In this document: in pieces, positions 34,501 through 44,947 of the stretch | How positions within the stretch are numbered: position 1 is the stretch's first letter | Layout of the letters: each line of letters begins with the position of its first letter | NCBI GenBank assembly: GCA_030267565.1 | Contig: BRXU01000050.1 | Coordinates: forward strand, 186,001 to 250,000 | Direction: 5' to 3' | DNA from: Pleodorina starrii | Lineage: Eukaryota; Chlorophyta; Chlorophyceae; Chlamydomonadales; Volvocaceae | Length of the DNA: 64,000 nucleotides | Program-made: the position numbers and the translations under genes | Notes under the pieces: model-generated | The model's input: the letters and a program-made list of their open reading frames with translations, nothing else | The model's database searches: none | Told to the model about the DNA's origin: nothing

Positions 34501-37500
34501 TAGCCTCCACTCGCAGCCGCTCCGCACGCACGTCCTCGCGCTCCCCAGGGGTCAGCCGCAGAGAGCCGTTGGCGGTGCCGCTGCCGTTGGTGGCGCCGTT
34601 GGCGGGCGGCAATTCGATGGATCCGCGCGGGCTCATGGAGCCCTGGTGGTTGTTGTTCTGGCGGTTCTTGGGGTTGCAGGACTTGAGGAAGAACAGCGGA
34701 TGGCGGCGGATACCGGTGCCGTTGGAGAGGACCTGCGGGGGAGGGGAGGGAGGTAAAAAAAGATACCGCAGCGGGAAGGGGGGGGGCAGGAGGCGGAGGG
34801 GCCGGGGAGGGTCGGGAAGGGGGGTAGGAAGGGGGGTAGGAGGGGGGGTAGGAGGGGCGGCGGTGTAGGCGGGTTCTTCTACACGTGGGTGCTGGGGTTG
34901 GTTGGGGGTCACTGGCAAGCGGAGATCTGTGTGCGTGTGCTCGTGTGTGTGTGCCTGTACTTGTGTGTGTGTGTGTGTGTGTGTGTGTGGAAAAAGGGGG
35001 TCAGGGAGTCCGCCGCCGCTCCCCTCGCCCCTACCTGTGTGGACTGTCATCCTCGCCCCCTCCCTCCCTCCCTCCCAACCCCCTTCCTTCAACCCCCTTC
35101 CTTCAACCCTAAAAACCCTAAAACTCTACACCCCCCACCCCTTCCTGCACCCCCTTCAGCCCCCCTCCCTTCACCCCCAAACCACCCACCCACCCACCCA
35201 CCCACCCACCCACCCGACCCTTTACCCCCCCCCCCCAAAACACACCCCCACACACACCTGCTCAAAGTACCAGCCCAGCAGCATGAACACGACCCACTCC
35301 ACCACGAATATGCCCCACGTGGCGCCCATGCCGTTACCCGCATCCGACATGCGCTCAAAGGTGAGGCCGCGGGAGCCCTGGTATACCCCCAGGAAGGCGT
35401 ACTGGGACATCTCCCACAGTCCGCTGAAGCCCCGCCGAGGGACGGGGACGGGGACAGGGGTAGGGGGCGGGGGTAGGGGCAAGGGGGGGGGGGTGGGGCA
35501 GGGGGTGGGGGGTGGGGGACAGTAAAGATGGTGCCGCGGCGGGAAAAGGGATAAGGGAGGATGGGTAAGGGGAAAGGGTCAGGGGAGGGGGCTGGGGGAA
35601 GGGCGGCGAGGGAGGAAAGGGGGGGGAGGCAGGGAGCAGGGAAGGGTATAGGTAGATGACCAAGCCCGGGTGTGTGTGCGTGTGTGCATGTGTGTGGGCA
35701 TGTGTGTGCATGTGTGTGTTTCTGTGTGTGAGCATGTGTGTATATGTGTGTGTGGTGCGCCTAGGGGTAGGACAGTCCAGCTGGGAAAAGCTGACACCCG
35801 ACGGGCAGAGGCCGCTGGCGCTGGCGCTGGCTCGGTGCGCCGCTGCTCCGATGCGCCGCAGACATTTGGGGGGAAAGCACAGATGACGCAATATTGGCGA
35901 TAACAACAACGCACCGTCTCCTTTTTCATCACATTCACCACCACCACCCCCGCCCCCAGCACCACCACCCCCACCACCCGCATGTCCCGCTCACCGGTAC
36001 AGTGCAAAGGCGGGCACCCACTCCACGAAGAACACCCAGTCGTTGCCGTTCTGCATGAAGATCTGAGCGGGGTGGGGGGCGGGGGTAGTAGGGGGTATTA
36101 GGTAGAAGGGTGTATCCACGTAGAGGGGGGGATGCGCGAGCGGGATGGACCACGGGCGGGTGGGAGGGGTGGGTAAGTGGGTGGACAGGCAGCGCAGCGC
36201 AGCGCAGCGCAGTGCAGTGCAGGGCGGGGCTGCCCAGCCGGGCGCGTGAAGGGGTCTCAGTCAGGCAAGGCAGCACGTGAGCTCCTCTAAACGACACCCC
36301 CACCCAACCACCCACCCACCCACCCACACCCGGATGCGACACTATCATAGCTCTACATCAGCACGCCCGCACACACGCACACCCCAAAAACCCCCGGGCG
36401 CGATTCGCCAACGTCGCTCCCCCCGGGTTCAGTTTCGGTTCCCCGGACGCGGTTCGGTCTCATCGTTAAGAAGTCCCCGCCCGCCCGCCCACCCACCCAC
36501 AACCCACACCCCCCCACACACAGCCCCCCACACACAGACGCACGGCCCGGGCCCCGGCCCGGTTCTCTCACCCGCAGCAGCAGCTCCCCGATGAGGCCGG
36601 TGGCGAAGACGTACAGGAAGGCGACCACGGTGGCGGTTCGGGAGGAGGAGAAGAGCGAGGAGAGCATGAAGGCCAGGGCGATCATGTTGTTGCCAAACAG
36701 CAAGTAAAACACAATCTGGAGGCCTGCGGGCGCAGCAGGGGGGCGGCGGTGGCGGCGGCAGAGGCGGTGGGTGCAGAGGGGCGGGCCGGTGGGGGTTACG
36801 GCACGCTTGGGTCGGTGGGGGGGGGGGGCAGCGAGCGAGCGAGAGGAACGAGGGGCATGTTCACGCAGTACAGGCGGCCACACAGCCCAACCCAGCAAAC
36901 GGGCTGCCTGCAATACTCGCCTCGCCTCGCCCTCGCCTCCGCGGCAGTTCGGCCCGCCCTCTCCCCCGTGTCAGCTTCCCTCCCTTCCCTCCTCACCCTC
37001 CCTTCCCTCCTCACCCTCCCTCCCTCACCCTCCCCTCCTCACCCTCCCTCACCCTCCCTTCCCTCCTCACCCTCACCCTTCCCTCCCTCCTCACCCTCCC
37101 TTCCCTCCTCACCCTCCCTCCTCACCCTCTCCCTCCCTCACCCTCACCCTCCCTCTCCCTCCTCACCCTCTCCCTCCCTCCCTCTCCCTTCCCTCCCTCT
37201 CCCTCACCTTCCCTCCTCACCCTCACCCTCCCTCTCCCTCCCTCCCTCACCCTCCCTCCCTCACCCTCCCTCTCCCTCCCTTCCCTCACCCTCCCTCTCC
37301 CTCACCCATGCTGGTGCGCCTGAAGATCTCCAGCCCCACCCCCGCGCCAAACACGATGAAAATGATCATGTACACAATGTACAGCAGTAGGTACCAGCAG
37401 TAGGTGACCAGCCAGTAGGCTCCGTCCCCCAGGCCGTGCATCTTCATCATCATGCGCAGCCGCTTCTCCTTCTCGTAGACCAGCAGCTGCAGGAAGGTGG

Positions 37501-40500
37501 GCAGCAGCATCTGCACCACCCAACTGCGAACCCACGCGCGCGTCCAGCCGTCCAGCCGTGCGCGGCAGCCGGCCATCCCCAGCCGTGCGCGGCAGCCGGC
37601 ATGACGACGACGAAAGGGATGGAGGGCGGGAGGGGGGAGGGCGGGGCGAGGTGGCGGGAGAGGCGGACGGGCGGGGTTTGGGTGTCGCGCTGTGCATGGG
37701 GCAGTGCTTGGCGGGGGAGGGGGGGAGGTGGCCAACCGACCAGGGGGCCAAGAAGGAGCCCGCCCGGGACCGGCCCGGGTGCCAAGTCGCGTGTACAGCG
37801 GCGCACGCCCACAAGGTCCCAAGCACCCCAAGGGCCCGCACCCGGCACCCCCGGGCCCGGAGGCCTCCGCAACGCCCCAGGCCCAACGCCCCAGCCCTCG
37901 TGACTTACTTTGCCAGGGCCGGACGCCCCAGCCCCGCATGCCTGCACGCCCCGGCCACATCCATGCGGTATCCCCCCGGCCCCGCCCCGCCCCGCCCCCA
38001 AGACGACCCGACCCCGACCCCAAGCCGACCCGCCCGGCTCCAGTCGGTTGCTGCGGGCACACGCCCCTACGCGGCATACCCAGGGGTACTTCACCCGCTG
38101 CAGGATCGCGCCTCCAGCCAATCCACCCACCCACCCAGCCAAGCCCACCCAGCCGCGGACTGCACGCTCCACACATGCGCTGCCCCCTCGCGCCCCCCTT
38201 CCCTCGCCCCCCCCTTGTGTTGGTTGGCGGTTTACTCACGTGTAGAACAGCGGCCCCAGCAGCGTGGACAGGTCCAGCTTGAGCCTGCTGGCCTGCTTGG
38301 GCATGGCCATGCTGCCCAACAGACGAGCGGCCTTGGCCAGGCCGCGGTTGGCACCCAGCGCCCCGCTCAGCCTGCGAATCGAGGCGGGGACGGGGGCAGA
38401 AGGACAGGGCAGGGACAGGAACAGGGCGCGGGTCAGCCTGTCGGTCGGCGGGCGAACCTCTGCGGCGCACCACCCGCCTCCCGGCTCCCGCCGGCCCGCC
38501 CCTACCCCCCCGGCTGATGCCCCCACACACACCCGCGGCCACACGCCACGGTGCTCCGCCTCCCGCTGCCGCCCCGCTGACCCGACCTATCCCATCCCAT
38601 ACTCCCAACTCCAACCGAAAGCCCCGGCGCGCGCCTCCCACTCCACATCCCACCTCGCCACCCAGTCGCAAAAGTGCCCACCCAGCCGCCCTTCGCTGCT
38701 CGATGGTTTCGCCTTCAGTCCCCCCCGCCTCCAGCCGCCCAAGCCTCACACCCCTCCTCCCCCCCAACCCCAACCCCACCCCGGCACCGCCCCACCTGCA
38801 ATCCGCGATAAGCCTCTTCCTACACTTCTACACCCACACACACGTCCCAGTACCCCAAAAGCCGATCCACCCACCCACCAGGAAACCACCCACCCACCCA
38901 CCCACCAGGACACCACCGCCGCCGACAGGCCGCTGTCGAGTCGCTGCCGTTTCAACTGCCCGCCGTTGATCTCCGCGTCGGTGCCGTTGAAGAGGATGCT
39001 GACGGCCAGAGAGTCCGAATCGGCTGCCGTGTACTCGTAGGCCAGGGGGTACTGGTTCGTCACCGAGGTGCCGTTGCAGCGAGCCTGAAGGGGCGGGACC
39101 GCGGGGAGGGGAGGGGAGACGGGCGGGGAGGGGAGGGGTGGCGGGGGCCGGCGGGGACCGCGTACGCATGCGCGAGCGAAATGATGACGCCGTGGCGAGA
39201 GAGCCGGGGAAGCCGGGCCCCGCCGCGGTGGGGTAAAAAGAAAATACCGCAGCGGAGACGGAGACGGCGCTAGCGAACGGACCCAGATCCCCCGGTGCGG
39301 TGGGGTGGGCGCACCTGCCGGAAGCCGCAGTAGACGGCGTTGTCAACGGCGGCGACGCTGGGCTCGTCGTCCAGTACCACATTGAGGCAGGAGACGCTCG
39401 TGCCCAGCATGGCCCTCGCGAAGGGCGTGTCGGCGGCAGCCGCCAAGGCCTGCGGTGGGTGGTGTAAACAGAAATCCGCAGCGGAGAAGGAGACGGCGTT
39501 AGAGAACGGACCCAGAACCGAGGTGGGTGCGCGAGGTCGTTCGATGGTGGTGGGGTGCGTTGGAAGGGTGTCGATGGGTGGGTGGGTGGGCTGAGTCGGT
39601 CCCGTTCTCCGGGCCTTTGGCCCCAGGAGCGGGGGAGCCATTGCCCACAGGGGATGACGCGCCGCAGCGCACGCCGGGTGCGTGGGTGGGTGGGTGCGTG
39701 GGTGGCGAGCCCCATTCCGTGCTTTCGACCCGGAGGGGCCGCCTCAACCCCCGCACGGCGGTGGCGGGCTGACAGTGGCGGCGCCCTTCCGTCCCACCGG
39801 ACACCGGACGCCCTGACGGCCGGCCTTCTTGGCCTTTTTGGGCCTTCCCGAGCGCGGCACGGCACCGGCGACGGGGGCCCCCCGGCGCCGGCGCCGCCTG
39901 TTGTTTCTCTCAATCGCGCTCGCCTCGCTCCGCTCCGCTCGCCTCGCTCACCTGGTCCACTGTGATGGTGGTGTTGGTTGTGAGCTTGACCATGGCGCAC
40001 AGCATCGAGATCAGCGGCACGGGCGTCAGCCTGGGAGCCAGAGAGTCTGCGGATGGGAAGGGGCGAGGGAGAGGGTGGGAGGGAGAGCGAGAGCGAGAGA
40101 GTGAGTATGTGTGAGTGTGTCGTTACATACCGTTATCGGGGGAAAAGACCGGGTGGGGATGGGCGGGGCGGTTGCGGGGGGGGGGGGCCAATCCGCCGCA
40201 ACACACATACACACCAAAACACACGCACGCACACGCACACGCACACGCACGCACACCCACACGCACACAAATACACTCAAAGGGCAAACACACACACACA
40301 CACATGTCGTCGGCCCACTCACTCAGGTTGGTTGCGTTGGCTCCCGGCGCGGGCGGGAACACGGACGTCAGCGCGGAGCAGTTGGGGCCGCCACCGCCTC
40401 CCGGCACCACCGGCACCAGCAGACTCACATTGCCCTGCAGGAAGGCGCTGTCCACGTACTGGGACTGGCTGGCGTCGGATGTCGTACCAAACGTGAAGCC

Positions 40501-42485
40501 GTACATGGACAGCAGGTAGGAGTTGGCGGTGCCGTTGGGCGTGACCAGTTGGGGTATGAGGGCCAGCAGGGTTTCGTTGTCCAGGGAGGGTAGGGCCCAG
40601 GGCGAGGAGAGGGGCGTGGGGTAGAGGCCGGGGCCCAGCTGCGCGGCGGTGAGGGAGGGCGGCTGGGGCGCGGTGATGAGGGTGGTGAGGGCGGGTCCGG
40701 CGGGGGCGGCGCGGACGCTGGACCGCGGCAGCTGCGGAGGGAAGGAGGGGAGGGAAGGAGGGGAGGGAGAGGGTACTTCGTTGCAATCCAAAATTGATAC
40801 TGGTCAGGGTCACGGTATTGGTACTGGTTGAGGCAGCGGCCAGGACTCCCACCTCCCAAGGTTGCAGTTTCGGAGGCAGAGGCCAGCAGCCGAGGGCTCG
40901 GCACCGGGGGTGCCGTCTGCCGCCCTTCTGCCCGCCGCCACCCCCGCCATCCCCTGCCCCGCCCCAGCAACCCGCCTCGACCAGCACCCATCCACGAGGC
41001 CCCAGCCCCGAGCCCCGACGATACACACCCCCAGCCCAGGCCAGTGCACCGAGCCGCGAGCGGCATCAACACCCACACCCACACATTCACACATTCCCTC
41101 ACATACACACACATTCACTCACATACACCCACCCACCCCACACACACGCGCACGCATGCATTCACACGGAGACGCGGATCCCGACCCACCGTGACCATTG
41201 GCGCCCAAATGCCCGGGCTGGCCACCTCGCACCACTCCGCCTGGTCCGTGTTGCTGTACTGCAGCCCGCACACGTCCTTGTTGCGCTGCCTGCACTCCCA
41301 GCCGTCCATGAGGCAGGCGGCGTCGGTGGTGGTGCAGTTGTCGGTGCCCACCAGGCAGCACTTGGCGCACATGCAGCCGCACTGGCAGGGAGGGAGGGAG
41401 GGAGGGGGGGAGGGAGGGAGGGAGTGTGGATGGGGAAGGGCATCTGCGATTCCGCACATGCGTACACCCGCAGGCGTCCCACACCGTTGCACAACAGGCC
41501 TTTGTGTTGGTGTCCGGAGCGGGCCATGGGCCAGGCGGGAGGCCATACGCGTGTCAAGACCGGCGTCCGGGCACCGACACCGACACCGGCACGGACAGGG
41601 GCTGGCGGCAGTGGATGGTGGCTGTGTCGGTGGTGATACGTGGGGTGGCTCCACGGAGCGCAACCCCCCACCCCCCATACGGCCTGTACCTGTACGTGGA
41701 TAACCCCACCGCACCGCACCGCACCCCACCGCACTTGGCCTCACCTTGAAGTCGTCATTCATGAGCAGCAGCCGGTCTACCAGGAGCTTGATGATGAGCA
41801 GGATGATGCAGAAGAAGATGGGGGAGGACAGCAGGCAGATGTTGGTGCAGACGTTGCGCTTCTGGTACACGGCCGACTTGCGCAGCAGCGCGTTGGCCTG
41901 GGTGCCGAAGCCGGCAGCCTGCGGCAGGCGGGGAGGGAGGGGGAAGGGAGGGGGGTGAAAGGAGGTGGGGAGCGGGGATGGGGGGTGGTGGCGGGGAGGG
42001 GTGTGTTGTGCAGCGCGTTCTCGTGATGTTGGTGTGGTTGCGCCGGAAGAACACGCTTCACACAGATGTGCAAGTATGCCTTATGGCGCGCCCCAGTCAG
42101 ACCTTGGGGGCGGCTCGAGATGCGTGCGTGTGGTGTTGGGTTGTGTGTGTGGTGGGGAGGGGGGGAGGTAGTGGAAAGGGTCTGACTGAGCAGGCTGGGG
42201 GGGGGGGGTATCCACGTATAGGCCGGGCTGGGGGGGGTATCCACGTATAGGCCGGAGCCCGTGAACGGTAACGTAACAAAAGAATTCCGGGGGGGGGAAA
42301 GAATGCACGGGGGTGCAGGGGGGGACCTCGAGGAGACGGGCGATTTATACGCAATACGCAAAGAAGCGGGCAGTCCGGCCTGGGCCTCTCTGTCACAAGC
42401 CCCCCTTTCACCCTGCAGACCCGGAACGACCCGGCCGTGGCTACAATACATCAGAGGGGCTGGAGTCGTCCGCAAAGTTCGCCAT
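31526..42485 (-). CDS. half-size ABC transporter, subfamily A (plant ATH type)
   Basis: Membrane ATPase, probably moving lipids or fatty-acyl compounds. Exons in transcription order: 42450-42485 (candidate), 41745-41918, 41190-41381, 40323-40731, 39952-40046, 39315-39449, 38906-39084, 38240-38371, 37306-37523, 36572-36723, 35995-36062, 35258-35423, 34415-34732, 33791-33863, 33180-33268, 32736-32847, 32245-32402, 31526-32008. Total 3189 nt, 1062 aa. GTQANALLRK plus KRNVCTN near the N-terminus is typical of plant ABCA proteins. Next come a membrane segment and a Cys-rich luminal loop (CGCMCAKCC). A membrane cluster follows (YIVYMIIFIVFGAGVGLEIF; GLQIVFYLLFGNN). One nucleotide-binding domain has Walker A GPNGAGKST split across exons, signature YSGGMKRRLS, Walker B VVYLDEPSTGLDP and the ILTTHSMEEAE His loop. 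The C-terminal LEEVFI motif is the ABCA hallmark. The start exon is the least certain part. Confidence 0.92.
32528..32563 (+). repeat. (GTCA)n microsatellite in ABCA intron
   Basis: About nine copies of the tetranucleotide CAGT/GTCA between the exons 32245-32402 and 32736-32847. Confidence 0.9.
33608..33687 (+). repeat. 40-bp tandem duplication in ABCA intron
   Basis: Two identical 40-bp copies beginning CAGGCTCCTACCTCCTGTCC, in the intron between exons 33180-33268 and 33791-33863. Confidence 0.96.
36985..37305 (+). repeat. long CCCTCC/CCTCAC pyrimidine tract in ABCA intron
   Basis: About 320 bp made almost only of CCCTCC and CCCTCAC units on the plus strand, so purine-only on the transcript. 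It ends exactly at the donor of exon 37306-37523. Confidence 0.95.
39231..39286 (+). repeat. dispersed motif B, copy 5' of ABCA exon 39315-39449 on plus map
   Basis: Copy running from GGTAAAAAGAAAATACCGC through GGAGACGGCGCTAGCG to AACGGACCCAGATC. A second copy lies on the other side of the same exon. Confidence 0.88.
39459..39516 (+). repeat. dispersed motif B, second copy flanking the same ABCA exon
   Basis: Same order of blocks as the copy at 39231: ATCCGCAGCGGAGAAGG, AGACGGCGTTAGAG, AACGGACCCAGAAC. Both copies point the same way, so exon 39315-39449 lies between two direct repeats. Confidence 0.88.
42209..42269 (+). repeat. dispersed motif A, two adjacent copies in first ABCA intron
   Basis: A truncated copy (42209-42226) is followed by a complete copy (42238-42269), each preceded by a G-run. 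They lie in the proposed first intron of the ABCA gene. Confidence 0.9.
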
Positions 42486-44947
42486 AAATCAGCAGCCAGA
42501 CGGCTGTTTCGCTCTCCAAAAGACGCTGGGCCTCCCACATCCCACACGTTCGCACCATTTTTGTGTATTAAGCTCCAATCCAACACGCCTCGGTGGAGAA
42601 TCCAATATATATACTGCGGCTGGCCTGTGTCCAATAGTTTGAGTCAGATGAAGGCTCAAGTATGAGCCTTGGAATTCTGAAATGCCGCTCGCGCCTCAGG
42701 GTCAAAGCTGTCGTCAGGCAAAGTATATGTTTGTTGTGATTTGACTACCTATACATTAGCCATCAAACGAGTCAGAGAGTCATGTAAAAGAATCTTTTTG
42801 GTCACTGTTGATGTAGCCTCAAGTCCAGCAAAGTTGAGGAGCGGGAGGCACTGGACCGTGCACGGTGGGAAACACTGCGCAGCCACAGTATTCGAGGCAC
42901 AGCCTCGTATAACTCACTTCACCCCTTACACAGCTTCCATTACGCCAGCGTACGACAAAGTAGTCGCTCTGAGTCTGCCCTGGCGTAATTTTGATAATTA
43001 AGAAACGCATCACTTGTTATCATAAATCCATACTCAATATGATACGCACTGTCAGCGACGCTGTACAGGAAAGCAGCGGTCCTGGTCTCACGTCTCAGCC
43101 TAACTGGATTTTGGAAGGAATGACGGCCGCTGAGTGTCCACGCGACCTGCACGCGACTTTACGATCACAATTGCTTGTCAAGGTTTTAAATCCAAGCAGG
43201 CATCTCAGAGCCCGTTGTTGTAGCTTTGTGGTTGTGAGAGCACACGCCGTAGGTTCAAGACCCCTGGGTCTTGAACTGCATCCTTCTTTCGGGATTCAAG
43301 ACTGTGTGACCTGTGCCTCCAATGTTGAAAATGCCGATGTGGCTGTACTTTCCTTGCCGGTTGCTGACACCCGAATGACAAGCTAAGTTTGCGCCTGCAC
43401 CCTTCAACGCAAATGTCCCGAAGGATTGCACAGATGCTATCCACGGATTCCAATGGGCGACCTTTCATACGTATTCTGGCTGTCGTTACCAGTAGCAGTG
43501 GGTAGCTGGCATGACCAGCGCCAGGCCTGGTGAGATAGGATGATCAGCAACGGACGGAAAAGAACCCAACCAACAATCTCGCACGCAAAGCGGCGCGTGT
43601 GGATCGCTGTGAGCCCTTGGTTACTCTACAAAAACAACACTTCAAACCGCAAGGGAATCCGAAACCCTAGAGACCCTGAATTCTCCCGCCGCCTAGAAGC
43701 TAGGTGCGCACCTACAGTATCATCACGAGGGCACCTGCGTAACCTCCGTATGCCTCCGTGACCGACGAACGTCGTCTCATACCTCGCACGAGAAGATTTC
43801 TGGGGAATGTCGTTGCCGAGCTCCGCCTGACCCACAAAAGAACCGCGAACACAGGTTGGCGACCGACCGCAGTCACTCCTGCGTGGACTGCACATGTCAC
43901 CATTCCCGGTTCCGGTGTGTGTGTGTGCAGCGCGCGTGCCCCTGCCACGGGTGACCTACGCCAAGGGACACACACGCACAGCTGCCAATCTGTTCCTGCC
44001 TACATACACCCAATGCACCGCATGCAGAGCCTAGCAGGTGGACATGCCCTCGCACTGCCTGCGGGCGGTTTAGCGGGTGTTTCTCCTGGGATGGTACGAG
44101 GAGGTGCCACCAAAACGCGCAAAGCAGCCATGCACGCCATCGCGGCGGAAGACTCGCACGCCATCGCGGCGGAAGATTCGCATGCCACACCCCCGTGCCA
44201 CATTACCAGGGGGCGAAATTTACGTTTCGAGGCTGCAAATGAATCGCGTGCCGTAAGAGATGGCCGTTTATTTAATTATGGGCTTCCTCCAGCAGCACGC
44301 CCACACGCGCATCGCCCGCCGCGGGGGCTTGTCAGGTGCCAGGCACACGGGGCACGTAGTAATGACGACGACACGCACCGTGCTGCGGCGACGCCACCTG
44401 CCCACAATATTTAGGTACCGCGACTTCCGCATGACGATGTATGGCAGCCGGCCAGGGTTGAGGTGGAAATTCTTGGCTTTCCGCAAGGGTCCGAAGCTCT
44501 GGCGCGTGGCGAGAAGTACGAGCAACGATGGTACTTGCCAGGCCCAAGTGAGATTGCCGAAACAAATGCCAATCGCCCGTTTTATCGAGTTGCGGACAAG
44601 TCTGACCGCAGTGGGCGTGCCAAAACCCGGCCCACGACTGTCGTATCACCGGATTTTGCAATCTTTCTGTTATAATGCTTCTGCCGCTAACTAAAGCTGG
44701 AAGCTCAGTACTAAATCAACTAGTTTAATGAAAATTTACCACAGGCAGTCCTGCGCTCAGATTGTTCCTTTTACGGCCTTGTCAACCTCTGCTTTTGTGA
44801 CGCAGCCCCTTACGGGTTTACGATTTTGCCGCGTATAATGCAGCTGCACGTTCCTTAAAGACATACCGGGAATTTTCTGGCAGCGCGGCTGTCTCTGTCA
44901 TAGCTTTCCAGTCTGAATTTGGCGGTTTCCGGTGGACTCGGGTGGTC
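42486..44947. other. divergent intergenic region ABCA / PEX3
   Basis: Lower GC than the rest of the window. Contains the ABCA TATA-like box and a 24-bp direct duplication near 44137-44185. Open frames up to 218 codons exist but show no family match, so no gene is called. The last few hundred bases should hold the PEX3 promoter. Confidence 0.6.
42605..42613 (-). promoter_or_regulatory. TATA-like box of the ABCA gene
   Basis: ATATATATA about 120 bp upstream of the proposed ABCA start codon, read on the minus strand. It is the only such element near the candidate first exon. Confidence 0.45.

Noticed and set aside
41777..42634. 285-codon minus-strand frame across the ABCA 5' end
   Set aside because: It is out of frame with the conserved ABCA N-terminus and crosses motif A copies, so it is a shadow frame.
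43245..43285. tRNA-like T-arm (GGTTCAAGACC)
   Set aside because: No matching acceptor, D or anticodon stems could be placed around it.
43758..44414. 218-codon plus-strand frame between ABCA and PEX3
   Set aside because: Includes a 24-bp duplication and shows no domain. The opposite strand is equally open.
44455..44490. Resemblance to the conserved small-subunit rRNA segment around GAAATTCTTGG
   Set aside because: Only about 20 bases match and the flanks do not follow rRNA, so it is treated as coincidence.
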